Shown here: in pieces, positions 14,181 through 23,808 of the stretch | Position numbering within the stretch: position 1 is the stretch's first letter | Layout: every line of letters starts with the position of its first letter | IMG/VR virus record: IMGVR_UViG_3300042988_000510 | Location: 1-64,000 of that record | Length of the DNA: 64,000 nucleotides | DNA from: a virus | Direction: 5' to 3' (one strand) | Notes under the pieces: model-generated | What the model saw: the letters and a program-made list of their open reading frames with translations, nothing else | The model's database searches: none | What the model was told of the DNA's origin: nothing | Program-made: the position numbers and the translations under genes

Positions 14181-14670
14181 GGATACCACAGTCGAACTGG
14201 TCGAGTGCCCGCCTTACCACATGCAGTTGATGCCGACGCGCTGCGCGTCCAACTGGGAGTCCGTCGCTGGCAAGCATCGGCACAAGCTCGAACGGCTGCA
14301 GCACTGCCTCGACTGTCCTCTGGGTGCGCAGCGGGCTGGCCGGCAAGCGGTGCCGACCCCGCTTCCGCGTTTCTGCTGTCGCTGCCTCAAGCTCTCGCCG
14401 CGTCTGATCGGCAAGCGTCTTTGCCCATCCTGCTACAACCGCCAGCGCGAACTGGAACTCGGCCGAAATGCCAGGGGTACGGCGCCGGTCAAGATCACCC
14501 CGGTGTTCACCGTCACCGCTCAGGTCCGTGACGCGGAAGTCGTCATGACCGCTGTCGACCGCATTGAGGTGGCCATGGTCACCCTGCGTCAGGACTCGAC
14601 TGCCACCATCGGTTGGGCTCATGCGGTCAAGGCGCCAGCGCAGTTCCAGACCATGTGGGGCGGTGTCTGA
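14179..14670 (+). CDS. Cys-rich zinc-binding protein, 163 aa
   Basis: MDTTVELVECPPYHMQLMPT, then two Cys pairs near residue 39 (HCLDC) and a CCRC...CPSC ribbon near residues 64-83, with a beta-rich tail. Probably zinc-binding, possibly transcriptional. A TTG at 14164 in frame is the alternative start, but the ATG sits at the end of the leader hairpin. Downstream of an operator-bearing promoter, so probably silent in the lysogen. Confidence 0.6.
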   Translation: MDTTVELVECPPYHMQLMPTRCASNWESVAGKHRHKLERLQHCLDCPLGAQRAGRQAVPTPLPRFCCRCLKLSPRLIGKRLCPSCYNRQRELELGRNARGTAPVKITPVFTVTAQVRDAEVVMTAVDRIEVAMVTLRQDSTATIGWAHAVKAPAQFQTMWGGV

Positions 14671-14969
14671 GCAATCCTGAACTATGGGCGCTCACCGAGC
14701 ACTGCTGCCGACGCTGTTTTGGCCGGGTGTTGCGGCGCTATGTGGGTGGTCGTCACCAGGCCCTGTGTGCCGAATGCGGCCTGCAGGTCGATGGCTACCC
14801 GCGAGCCCTGTGCTGCTGCGGCGTCAAGATGGCCGATGGCAAAGACGCCGGACTTCGTTGTGTCCCGAACGACGACATCACTCCTGAAACCCCGCACCGC
14901 GTGTTGGTTCGTCATATCAGCACGCTGCCGCATGATCCGCTGAAAAAGCATGAACCAACTCCGGATTGA
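14655..14969 (+). CDS. Second Cys-rich zinc protein, 104 aa
   Basis: Contains EHCCRRCFGRVLRRYVGG, CAECG and CCCG, so one or two zinc knuckles. It resembles the gene before it in Cys spacing, perhaps a diverged pair. The start is uncertain: GTG at 14655 overlaps the previous gene by 16 nt; TTG at 14613 is also open. It overlaps the methyltransferase start by 20 nt. Confidence 0.5.
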   Translation: MGRCLSNPELWALTEHCCRRCFGRVLRRYVGGRHQALCAECGLQVDGYPRALCCCGVKMADGKDAGLRCVPNDDITPETPHRVLVRHISTLPHDPLKKHEPTPD

Positions 14970-16116
14970 CTACCTGCCGCTGGATGGGCTGGTCCCGTAT
15001 GAGCGGAATGCCAAACTGCATCCGCAGGAGCAGGTTGAAAAAATTGCCAACTCGATCCGCGAGTTTGGCTTTAACGCCCCGATCATGCTGGATGACCGAA
15101 ACGGCATCATTGCGGGTCATGGGCGGGCGATGGCGGCAAAACTGCTGGGTATCAAGCAAGTGCCCTGCGTGTACCTGTCGCATCTCTCCGACGTCCAGAA
15201 GCGGGCCTACATTCTGGCCGACAATCGCACGGCGCAGTCGGATTGGTCGGTTGATCTGTTGTCGCTGGAACTGAAGGACCTCCAGTTCGAGGACTTTGAC
15301 CTGAGTCTCACAGGGTTTGACCCAGGCGAACTGGAAATGTACCTGACCGATCCGGAGCCGCCGGAGGAAGAAGGTGAGAAACCGTTTGACGAGCCCGAGG
15401 GTGAGCCGATCTCAATTCTCGGCGACATCTGGCAGTGCGGCCCGCATCGGATTGGCTGTGGTGATGCGGCCGATAGCACATTCATCGAAACGCTATTAGA
15501 CAGAAGTCCGGTTGATCTGGTTTATTGCGATCCGCCCTATGGGATCGGCGAGGCCGCCGGGCGTAACAAGAGCCGGGGCAAGATAGCCAAGGCCAAAGAC
15601 TACGGCAACGACGACTGGGATAACCAGATTCCCTATGCCGCGATCCAGACCGCGCTGAGCCTGTCCAAGAACGTCGTGCTGTGGGGCGGCAACTACTTCG
15701 CCGACAAACTGCCGCCATCGTCCTGCTGGCTGGTGTGGGATAAGGAAAACGGTGCCAATGATTTCGCCGATTGCGAGTTGGCCTGGACTTCGTACCCCAG
15801 TGCCGTGCGCATGTTCCGGTTCCGCTGGGCCGGCATGCTCCAGGGCGACATGAAGAACAAGGAGGATCGGGTTCACCCGACGCAAAAGCCGGTAGCTCTG
15901 CATAAGTGGGCCTTCGAGACATTGAAAGCGGGCGGGGTGGTGGTCGATCTCTTTGGAGGATCGGGAAGTAGTTTGATCGCCTGCGAGAAAACTGGCCGAG
16001 CGTGTTTCACGTGCGACATCACGCCAAAGTACGTCGACGCTATGGTGCGGCGCTGGCAGGACGTGGCGGGAACCCACGCGGTGCATGCGGAAACGGGGGA
16101 TGTGTTTCCGGGGTGA
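14950..16116 (+). CDS. ParB-like nuclease domain fused to adenine-specific DNA methyltransferase
   Basis: 388 aa. Residues 1-110 are a ParB/Srx-type domain (YLPLDGLVPYERNAKLHP, IANSIREFGFNAPIML, GIIAGHGRAMAAKLLG). Residues 155-370 are a beta-class N6-adenine or N4-cytosine methyltransferase: DPPYGIG (motif IV), HPTQKP and DLFGGSGSS (AdoMet motif I) come in the beta order. Such fusions are common phage 'orphan' methylases that protect DNA or tune regulation. No cognate restriction gene is adjacent. Confidence 0.88.
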   Translation: MNQLRIDYLPLDGLVPYERNAKLHPQEQVEKIANSIREFGFNAPIMLDDRNGIIAGHGRAMAAKLLGIKQVPCVYLSHLSDVQKRAYILADNRTAQSDWSVDLLSLELKDLQFEDFDLSLTGFDPGELEMYLTDPEPPEEEGEKPFDEPEGEPISILGDIWQCGPHRIGCGDAADSTFIETLLDRSPVDLVYCDPPYGIGEAAGRNKSRGKIAKAKDYGNDDWDNQIPYAAIQTALSLSKNVVLWGGNYFADKLPPSSCWLVWDKENGANDFADCELAWTSYPSAVRMFRFRWAGMLQGDMKNKEDRVHPTQKPVALHKWAFETLKAGGVVVDLFGGSGSSLIACEKTGRACFTCDITPKYVDAMVRRWQDVAGTHAVHAETGDVFPG

Positions 16117-16124
16117 CGCCCGCA

Positions 16125-16150
16125 TCGTGACAGCACAATAAGGGTAATCT
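16125..16150 (+). promoter_or_regulatory. Late-motif site a
   Basis: TCGTGACAGCACAATAAGGG starts at 16125, 42 nt before the ATG at 16167; AAAGG follows as ribosome site. It is one of eight related sites before late genes; the right half is the most diverged. Confidence 0.55.
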
Positions 16151-16166
16151 CCCCAAAGGTGCGCCC

Positions 16167-19100
16167 ATGTTCACACCCGCCGATCTCCGCTTTCCCCTCC
16201 TGCTGATCAAGTCCAAGAAGCTGTCTGATCAGCCTGGCATGGTCCTGATGGGTAATCCGCCCCGCTGGCACCAGATCAATCCTGGCGACGAGGCACCAAA
16301 GGACGTTCACCACGCCCTGTACAAGAAAGGCGAGATCGCATCCGCGAAAAAACTTTCCAAAGACCCGGAGTTCACCAAACTCCATCCAGACGAGCAGGTC
16401 AAGAAAGTCCAGGAGCACGCCAAGGCGGTTCAGGACAAGAACACAGCCAGTTCCAAGGCCGCCACGTTTATCAAGAAGGTGATAAGCGGTCAGCCGCCAC
16501 AGGCCGCCGAATGGAAGCACTGGATTGCGCAAAGCCGGGAAAAGCGTGCGGAGGATATTGCCAAGTTTGAGGCCGACCCGCAGGTCAAAGCCTACTGGGA
16601 TCAGGCGGTATCGACCTTCAAGGCCAAGGCGGCGGCCAACATCGAGCGGCATAAGGCCGAGGACAATCAGTCGGACAAACCGGAGCCGGTGAAAGCCGCT
16701 GAACCCCAGAAGGAGCGGGCAGTTGATGCGGACAAAAAGGCGGACACGGTTGAACCGGTCAAGGCAAAAGAGTCAGGGATCAAACCGCTGGATCACGGCG
16801 AACTGAATGTTCCCGGCAAGACCAACAAGATCAACGCGGAACTGGATAAGTACAAGGCGCAGCAGGCCAAGCAGGCCAAAGCCGACCAAAAGTCGGCGAC
16901 CGTTGACAAAAAAGCCAACAAGGCCAAGGCCAAGGAATTATTTGCCGAGCACGGTCAGGCCATGATCGACCGGTACAGCAAGAAGTTCGGTAAAAAAGAA
17001 ACGACCGACATGCTGGACGATCTGGTCAAGTGGCAGTCGACCAAGTTCATCCTCATGGTTGATAAGTACCTGAAGGAACTAGAGGCGGAAAAGGCTGAAT
17101 CAAAACAAGAGCCCGTTGCTGAGCCGGAAAAGGCCGAAGTCAAGCCAGAACCCGTCGCGGAATCCAAGCCGGCATCTGAGTCCGACGACGACTACGATGC
17201 CAAAATCCAGGAATACGCCACGGGCGCGACCTACAAGCAAAAAGCCTACAAGCTGCTATCGCAAGACCCCGAATGGCTAAAGCTGTCCGGCAAGCCCAAG
17301 TTCGACGTATTGCACGCCAAGTACCTGGAGTTGCAGTCAGCCGCATCCCTGTCCGGAGCTATGGCCAAGTTTAAAACGGCGCTGTTGTCCGGCAAGGCGC
17401 CAACCAAAGCACTGGTCGAGAAGTTCAACTCACTGAGTAAGGAAGACCAGGCCAAGGTGCTCAAGCCGGTGTTCGAGCAGAAGGACAAGGCCGAGATTGG
17501 GAATCTTCTGGAGCAGTCAGGGGCCAAGCCGGTGGAAAAACCCAAAGCGGACAAGCCCAAACACACCTTCAAGATCAAGCCGCATGAGGGCGGATTCAAG
17601 CTCGAAAGCGATAACGGTGGTGGCTTTGTCGCCAACAAACCCAAAGGGGGCATGAGCCTGTTTGGTTTGCCGCCCAAGGTGTTCAAGACCGAAGCCGATG
17701 CCCAAGCCTATCTCGACAAGAAGGGTATGACGATGGATGCGGGAGAAAGCCCCAAGGTCGACGACAGTCCCAAGGATGGCGATACCAAACAGGGCGCCGA
17801 TGGCCTGCTGGTGTTCAAGAATGGGCGCTGGCACAAGCAGGGTGAGCCGGAAAAGGCTGGCGGCGACAAGGTCTACCTCAATGTGCCGTTCCAGAAAAAG
17901 GACTTTGCCAAGCAGGCCGGCGCCAAGTGGGATTCCGTAAAAAAGCTGTGGTATGCGCCAGAAGCCAAGCAAGGCATGGCTACCGATTACGGGGTGAAGA
18001 TCAATCCCGGATTGACTCAGTTTATTCCCAAGGAAGTTGGACTGGTCAACCAAAAAGGCAACATCAACGCATCGGCGCTGGCGGAAAACCTGGCTATGTC
18101 CAGTGGCGAGCCGCATGAAATTCATGCAGCCAAAAACCCAAAGACCGGAGCCATGGGCTATTACGTAGCCAAGACAGATGGCACGCCGGCTGAAACCGGT
18201 TACGACGTGCTGGGCAACTGGGAAAAGCAGGGGCCTGTGGACGGGGACGGAATCAAGCAGTCAAAGGCTGAAACCAAAAAAACCGAGGGCGAGAAGTACA
18301 AGGACGAGTTGGTTAATGCGGCCAAGACGGGTGATGGTGCGATCCCGTTGCCAAAAGGCGTGCTGGCTAAAAAGCCGGTTGGGCTGAAGGGCATCGCTGG
18401 GGTTATGGTCGAACAGATCGAGAACGCCCACAGCGTGGGTGATCAGGATGCGCTTAAAAACATCAAAGCGAACCTGTTCACGCCGGCCGATTCCACTGGC
18501 AAGATCATTTATTCCGGCACCAATAAAAAGGCTGTCGAGGCGTATCTGGATGCGGCGATTGAGGACTTGAGCGGCGAGAAAAAGCTCACCAAAAAAGCCG
18601 TGGAGGCGTTGGCCTATGAGTTGGGTAAAAAGGCGCATGCGGCGGGCTATGCGGTGCCGGTTTTCGATCCGGAACTGATGAACCTGATCAAGCAACTACC
18701 CGAGTATGGGTCTGTATCCAAGGCGGCGTACAAGGCGTGGCAGAAGGGTAGGATTGAGGCCATGGCTGCCGCACCGATTCCTGGATGGTCCGAGGACGAG
18801 AATGCCGCCTTCCAGCAGGCTGTTAATGGCAAGCAACCGGCTGAGCCACAGACCGAAATCCACCACGGCGCGGCCTGGGTTGCGGCACTGGCTGAGGGCA
18901 AGAAGCCTGACAATGACACCGACAATGCGGTCGTCATAATGCCGGAGGAGCGGCAACAGGAACTGTTCACCAAAGCCGCTACCCTATGGGCCAAGGGCCA
19001 GAAACTGGATGCTGATGAGCACGGCGTGGCGTTGGGCAAGGTGGTGCTGAGCGATGTCATGAATGACCGCGAGCATCAGGAAGGCGACACCAAGACCGTC

Positions 19101-22100
19101 AACGGTGTCACCTATATCCTGCAAGGCGGTCGCTGGCATCGGCAGACCCCGAAAACCAAGGGTGAGGGTACGCCGGCACAGAAGTTGGCAGCTCTGCAGT
19201 CGCTGGATACGCAGGCGCTATTTCATAATATAACAAACGGTCAAGCTAGCCAGAAAACTGATCGTCACCTGGACGCTATGGGTCCGGACGCCAAGGCTAC
19301 TTTTTACAGCATGATGTCTGACTACGAAACAAAGTGGTCAGTAATTTACAAAAAAGGCGCTATCGCGGCAGCCGTTGGGCACCCGAATGAGGTTCTGACA
19401 AAAACAGGTCAATGGGTTCCGTTTGATCCTGATATGTCTGCGGCAGCAACACCTCCAGGTATAGTTTTCTGGCAAAAGGCGCTGGAGGAAGCCACTCTAG
19501 CCGCCAAAGATGAGCCCAGCAGTGGCCCGGAGAACCCCGACACGCCGCAATCGTTCGGGCATGGCACGGTGACCTTTACCGGGGCGCAAAAGCTCCACGA
19601 TTTACTGTCAAGCAAGGGCTGGGACGTGGCCGGCGGCCCGCATCACCAGATCAAATTTTTGAGTAGCAAATCCATTCAGGATTGGAGCGTGAGCCCGGCC
19701 GGCTGGATCGATGACAAGGCCGTCTGGCAAAAGAGCCAGTGGTACCTGAAGGACATGTTCCCGGCAGGCGCGGTTGTGGATGTTGCCGATACGAAGTGGG
19801 TCATCGAGCACAGCGCCAAAAGCCTGGATTTCGTCAATCAGCAGACCGGGCAGAAACAGTCGTTCAGCAAGAAGGAGCAGGTCGAGGATTTGCTGAACAC
19901 GCTTTGGCACAAGAACCCCACGATCATTCCGCCCGGGCATCCGGCCGGCAAGAAGATTCGCGACGAGGCGGCCGATCAGGTGGCGGTGGATTCTCCGACC
20001 ATTGAGCACAACGCCCTGTTGTTCAAAAAGGTGAATGGCGCTTGGAAATATAACTTCAACGACGCTGGACCCTGGTATGACATGCCGGACAGTTACCTGA
20101 GCGAGCACGGCAGCGCACTGGAATCCAAGCTGGCAGCGGCGCAGGGCACATCAACCGAACCCGCCGGACCCAAGATCATCTCCGGCAAGGAATTGATTGA
20201 TGAGTCCATGCCTGAGCAAACCAAGAATGCGCTCCTGACCGCTCAGTACAAGCAGGAGGATGGTCAGTGGTTTGTAATGAACTCCGGGTTTGCCGACTTT
20301 GGAAATTGGGTGCCTATTGATCCAAATGGCGCGTTCCTGAAACAGCACGGCGCAAAACTGAACAAGCTGGCGGGCATTATCGAGGAATCACCCGTCATCA
20401 CCTTAACCCTCCCGCATATTGGTGACGTCAACTACAAGAAGGTCGATGGCATCTGGATGACTGAAGACCAAAAGGGCAATCCCGACGCCGGCTGGCACAA
20501 GATCAACCAGGACGGGGTGATGGTCGCGGATTTGGAGCAAAAGCTCAAGGAAGTGCAGGGCGGCGGCTACGACCTGATGCAGCACCCGAAGGTCATGGGC
20601 TTTATCCAATCTATAGGTAATGGCATCAAGCCATCCGCTGGCGACAAGGCATTCGTTGACGCAGAGACCGTTGGCGAGTCCTACGACAAGGTGTTTACGG
20701 CTGCATCTGAGGCGTATGCCAAGAATCATGGTCTGGACCCGAGCGATGAGTCCGACAAGATGCTGGCTGAGGCGATTTCGCTTGATCTGTTGCTGAACCT
20801 TGGACACCCGCAAGAGGGCGACACCAAGACGGAAAACGGCATCACCTACCAGTTGATCAACGGTCGCTGGCATCGTGTGACGCCGAAGGATGAGGATGTC
20901 ATCACCGACTTGCCCGGCTACGAAGGAGCCAAGTTCAAGAAAAAAGGCGAAGAGTGGGTGTACCAGACAGCTAGTGGCGCTTGGGCGCCCGTCATAAACG
21001 GGAGCCAGATCGATAAGCTCGATGCCCACGCGGCCCCCAAGCCCAAGGCAAGCCCGATTGATGCGGTCAACATCGATGAGGGGTACAAGACCCACGCCAA
21101 AGCCGCAGACAAGATCGAGGCTGGCCTGAATGCGCTGAAGGAAAAGGCCAAAGCCGAGGGTATCAGCGCATGGAAGGGCGTCATCTCTATCAGCAAGGTC
21201 AAGGGCACCATCACGGTCAATTTGCCGGTCAGTGAGTACCAGATGCTGAAGCTGAAAATCATGCAGTACCATCTGGATGACCCGAGCACGACCAACAAGC
21301 CCTGGCTGGTCAATCTGGTCAAAGGCGTGATGGATATGAAAGTCGCCACCAAACTGGCATCCGGCAAAAAGCCCAAGAAACCAAAGAAGGTCGCGCCCAA
21401 GGAAACCAGCAGTGCTCCTGGGCTGTCGTCCAAGACCGAGTCGATTGACGACTGGAAGCAGATCGGCGGTCAGGGTGGTTACAACCCGGGCGGAACCTAT
21501 CGGGACGCCAACGGTGATGACTGGTATTGCAAGTTCCCTGATGGGGGTGAGCACAACGTCAAGAACGAGTTACTGGCGGTCAGTCTGTACAAGGCGGCCG
21601 GTCTGTTTGTGCCTGACGTCAAGTTGGTCACGCAAAACGGCAAGATCGGTTTGGCCAGCAAGATTGTCCAGGGAGCCAAGGAGGATAAGTCGTGGCTGAA
21701 AAACGGCGGTGGACCCGGTGTACTGGAAGGTTTCGCTATCGACGCCTGGCTGGCGAACTGGGACACGGTGGGCAATAACCCCGCCGAGGGTAAGGGGTTC
21801 GATAACATCCTCAAGATGCCCGACGGATCGGCGGTCAGAATCGATGCGGGCGGGGCCTTGCTGTATGGCGGGGCTGGCAGCCTCAAGGGCGAGAAGTTTG
21901 GGGATGTGGCCGACGAGATCGAGTCGCTTCGCAACCCAGGCACCAACCCGAATACCGCTCAGGTGTTTGGGAAGATGAGCGAGGCAGATATCAAGTCCAG
22001 CGTCATGACTCTTGCACAGCTTGATGACGGAAAAATCCAGGGACTGGTAATGCAGTATGGGCCTGGGGACTACTCCGAAAAGAAAAAACTCTATGAGAAG

Positions 22101-23234
22101 TTAGTTGCTCGCAAGAACAGCATTGTTAGCAAATTCCCGGATGTTCAATCAGAACTCCTGAAAAAGAAACTGGCCAAGTTTAATTGGAGCGGCATCAGCA
22201 CGCCACCCAACTTCCTAAACTGGGGTGATTCCGGAAAGCCGGGGCCGGCAACGTTACTGCAGAAGAATGAGGCAAATCAGGAGGGAGTCAACAAACTGTA
22301 CGAGGTTGCCAAGACCGGCAACATATCAGCCATCAGGAACCTGGATTTTCCGCTCTATGACAGTGGGGGGACCGTTACTGGTTACGCCAAAGCGTTGGAC
22401 CATCCGTCCCAGTACGTGAAGGGTTATGCCCAACAGGTCATCAACGAAATCAATTACCAGCTTAACCCGCCGGTCAAATTCAGGTTCACCGAAGGGCATC
22501 CGCTGGCGGCGCTGGACTCGGCGTTCCCGACAGCCAAGGTTGGAGAACATCCGCACAAGGTTGGCAAGTTCCTCGATTTGGGCGCACCGGGCGAGGTTGG
22601 TGTTGAAGATCTGGGACTGCCGGAAAAAGTCACTTACAAGGGCGGTAAACTCTCGACCTCAACGTATGCGTCGACGGCCAAGGCATTGGTCACCAAAATG
22701 CCCAAGTATCAGTTGCAGGCAGTGCAGTCTTATACCGGGTCGGGCTATCAGGAGATGAACAACGGCCTATGGAAAGGGAACCCCTCCGGTGCAGCCAAGA
22801 GTGCGGCCGAAGCACTACACACTTTGTCGCATGAGGTGACTCCAGGGACTATTCTGTCCAGAAAAATCGGCGTGCATGGCTCCGACCTTGAACAGCTTGT
22901 CGGGGCACTGGCAGGCGGCAAGGGCCAAGGCATGGTGGGTCATGTCCTGCAGGAGCCGGCCATCATGTCGACCAGTATCGACCCTGATGTCTGGAGCGGG
23001 AATGTTCACATTAAGATGAACATCGGCCCAGGCGTCAAAGGGCTTTATGTCGGGCCTGGGTCAGACCCAAACGGCGGCGCTGTCTCGTCACACGCCAGTG
23101 AAAAAGAACTGCTTTTGCCGCCAAACACCCGCATGATAGTGAACAAGATCAAAAAATCCGGCAGCGATGCGGATGGGTTTGGCCATGGGTCGGAGTACAT
23201 TATTGAGGTGACCGTCCTGCCGACGCAGGAATAG
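16167..23234 (+). CDS. Giant multidomain 'polyvalent' protein with ADP-ribosyltransferase and kinase-like domains
   Basis: 2355 aa. The N-terminal 500 residues are Lys/Glu-rich coiled coil. A DUF5710-type module (YLNVPFQKKDFAKQAGAKWD, then LWYAPE) lies near residues 567-612. Short NGRWHR repeats recur near 32, 553, 987 and 1566, preceded by GDTK...NG, and look like linkers between modules. A kinase-like/HipA-like domain spans about 1757-1994 (WYCKFP, NWDTVGNN, DNILKMPDG, RIDAGGALLY). The C-terminus is an R-S-E class ADP-ribosyltransferase: SRKIG near 2232, STS at 2268-2270 and E2312-K-E2314. Phage polyvalent proteins are known to be packaged and injected; that this one is injected is inference. 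Preceded by late-motif site a. Confidence 0.8.
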   Translation: MFTPADLRFPLLLIKSKKLSDQPGMVLMGNPPRWHQINPGDEAPKDVHHALYKKGEIASAKKLSKDPEFTKLHPDEQVKKVQEHAKAVQDKNTASSKAATFIKKVISGQPPQAAEWKHWIAQSREKRAEDIAKFEADPQVKAYWDQAVSTFKAKAAANIERHKAEDNQSDKPEPVKAAEPQKERAVDADKKADTVEPVKAKESGIKPLDHGELNVPGKTNKINAELDKYKAQQAKQAKADQKSATVDKKANKAKAKELFAEHGQAMIDRYSKKFGKKETTDMLDDLVKWQSTKFILMVDKYLKELEAEKAESKQEPVAEPEKAEVKPEPVAESKPASESDDDYDAKIQEYATGATYKQKAYKLLSQDPEWLKLSGKPKFDVLHAKYLELQSAASLSGAMAKFKTALLSGKAPTKALVEKFNSLSKEDQAKVLKPVFEQKDKAEIGNLLEQSGAKPVEKPKADKPKHTFKIKPHEGGFKLESDNGGGFVANKPKGGMSLFGLPPKVFKTEADAQAYLDKKGMTMDAGESPKVDDSPKDGDTKQGADGLLVFKNGRWHKQGEPEKAGGDKVYLNVPFQKKDFAKQAGAKWDSVKKLWYAPEAKQGMATDYGVKINPGLTQFIPKEVGLVNQKGNINASALAENLAMSSGEPHEIHAAKNPKTGAMGYYVAKTDGTPAETGYDVLGNWEKQGPVDGDGIKQSKAETKKTEGEKYKDELVNAAKTGDGAIPLPKGVLAKKPVGLKGIAGVMVEQIENAHSVGDQDALKNIKANLFTPADSTGKIIYSGTNKKAVEAYLDAAIEDLSGEKKLTKKAVEALAYELGKKAHAAGYAVPVFDPELMNLIKQLPEYGSVSKAAYKAWQKGRIEAMAAAPIPGWSEDENAAFQQAVNGKQPAEPQTEIHHGAAWVAALAEGKKPDNDTDNAVVIMPEERQQELFTKAATLWAKGQKLDADEHGVALGKVVLSDVMNDREHQEGDTKTVNGVTYILQGGRWHRQTPKTKGEGTPAQKLAALQSLDTQALFHNITNGQASQKTDRHLDAMGPDAKATFYSMMSDYETKWSVIYKKGAIAAAVGHPNEVLTKTGQWVPFDPDMSAAATPPGIVFWQKALEEATLAAKDEPSSGPENPDTPQSFGHGTVTFTGAQKLHDLLSSKGWDVAGGPHHQIKFLSSKSIQDWSVSPAGWIDDKAVWQKSQWYLKDMFPAGAVVDVADTKWVIEHSAKSLDFVNQQTGQKQSFSKKEQVEDLLNTLWHKNPTIIPPGHPAGKKIRDEAADQVAVDSPTIEHNALLFKKVNGAWKYNFNDAGPWYDMPDSYLSEHGSALESKLAAAQGTSTEPAGPKIISGKELIDESMPEQTKNALLTAQYKQEDGQWFVMNSGFADFGNWVPIDPNGAFLKQHGAKLNKLAGIIEESPVITLTLPHIGDVNYKKVDGIWMTEDQKGNPDAGWHKINQDGVMVADLEQKLKEVQGGGYDLMQHPKVMGFIQSIGNGIKPSAGDKAFVDAETVGESYDKVFTAASEAYAKNHGLDPSDESDKMLAEAISLDLLLNLGHPQEGDTKTENGITYQLINGRWHRVTPKDEDVITDLPGYEGAKFKKKGEEWVYQTASGAWAPVINGSQIDKLDAHAAPKPKASPIDAVNIDEGYKTHAKAADKIEAGLNALKEKAKAEGISAWKGVISISKVKGTITVNLPVSEYQMLKLKIMQYHLDDPSTTNKPWLVNLVKGVMDMKVATKLASGKKPKKPKKVAPKETSSAPGLSSKTESIDDWKQIGGQGGYNPGGTYRDANGDDWYCKFPDGGEHNVKNELLAVSLYKAAGLFVPDVKLVTQNGKIGLASKIVQGAKEDKSWLKNGGGPGVLEGFAIDAWLANWDTVGNNPAEGKGFDNILKMPDGSAVRIDAGGALLYGGAGSLKGEKFGDVADEIESLRNPGTNPNTAQVFGKMSEADIKSSVMTLAQLDDGKIQGLVMQYGPGDYSEKKKLYEKLVARKNSIVSKFPDVQSELLKKKLAKFNWSGISTPPNFLNWGDSGKPGPATLLQKNEANQEGVNKLYEVAKTGNISAIRNLDFPLYDSGGTVTGYAKALDHPSQYVKGYAQQVINEINYQLNPPVKFRFTEGHPLAALDSAFPTAKVGEHPHKVGKFLDLGAPGEVGVEDLGLPEKVTYKGGKLSTSTYASTAKALVTKMPKYQLQAVQSYTGSGYQEMNNGLWKGNPSGAAKSAAEALHTLSHEVTPGTILSRKIGVHGSDLEQLVGALAGGKGQGMVGHVLQEPAIMSTSIDPDVWSGNVHIKMNIGPGVKGLYVGPGSDPNGGAVSSHASEKELLLPPNTRMIVNKIKKSGSDADGFGHGSEYIIEVTVLPTQE

Positions 23235-23246
23235 CTGTGCTATTAT
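23230..23246 (+). promoter_or_regulatory. Extended -10 promoter with operator
   Basis: The perfect palindrome AATAGC-TGT-GCTATT (23230-23244) overlaps both the stop codon of the giant gene and an extended -10, TGC-TATTAT (23238-23246). A TTGACA follows at 23247, but no -10 fits it before the ATG. Confidence 0.6.
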
Positions 23247-23268
23247 TGACATACAGAGGTTAGAGATC

Positions 23269-23808
23269 ATGGTCGACCAAAAATCAGATATTGCCAGCAA
23301 GCAGGGAAGCTCTGGCTGGCACATCGCGCTGGAAAAAGCGTCGGGAGCCAAGCCTTATCTTGGTGACACCGCCGTGGTGGATCGGCTGATCCGAGAATTT
23401 ATCAAGGGCGTCCTGGACCGGTTTGATGCGGTTCAGGAGGGCAAGATGCTGCCGGCTGAGGCCAGCGACATGGATAAGCAATCATGCGAAAGATACGGCA
23501 CCATCTTTGTGGGTGGTGACGGGCAATACGAAAGCATTGGCGCATGGAATAAAGATGGGTTGCCCTGCATGGTCGCAGCCAAATTTATCCAAGACATTCC
23601 GGCCATGGCTGACATGAATCAGTCCGGGGTTGTTATTCAGTTTTTCGCCATCTTGACGCACCTCGTCTATCAAGCCGAGAAACGGTACATGAAGTCGAGC
23701 AATGACGATGCGATGAAAAATGACATCGCCACTATCGTCCATTCTGCCGTTCTGGCTTTGGTTGGTGTTGAGTCTGGATTTGACAAGCTCTACGAGGTGG
23801 CCGAATGA
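23269..23808 (+). CDS. Unknown protein, 179 aa
   Basis: It begins MVDQKSDIASKQGSSGWHIA. Helical, with MVAAKFIQDIPAMADM and IQFFAILTHLVYQAEKRY. No domain recognised and no secretion signal. GAGGTTAGAG precedes the ATG. It is coupled (ATGA) to the Nudix/kinase-like effector gene, so it may be its partner, chaperone or immunity-type factor; that is speculation from position. Confidence 0.6.
   Translation: MVDQKSDIASKQGSSGWHIALEKASGAKPYLGDTAVVDRLIREFIKGVLDRFDAVQEGKMLPAEASDMDKQSCERYGTIFVGGDGQYESIGAWNKDGLPCMVAAKFIQDIPAMADMNQSGVVIQFFAILTHLVYQAEKRYMKSSNDDAMKNDIATIVHSAVLALVGVESGFDKLYEVAE

Noticed and set aside
15893-15903. TAGCTCTGCAT, operator-like
   Set aside because: Two mismatches and in the middle of the methyltransferase gene with no promoter.
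20403-21554. Long antisense frame (383 codons) opposite the giant gene
   Set aside because: Mirror of a GC-rich coding strand; no ribosome site, domain or promoter, and the plus frame has clear domains.
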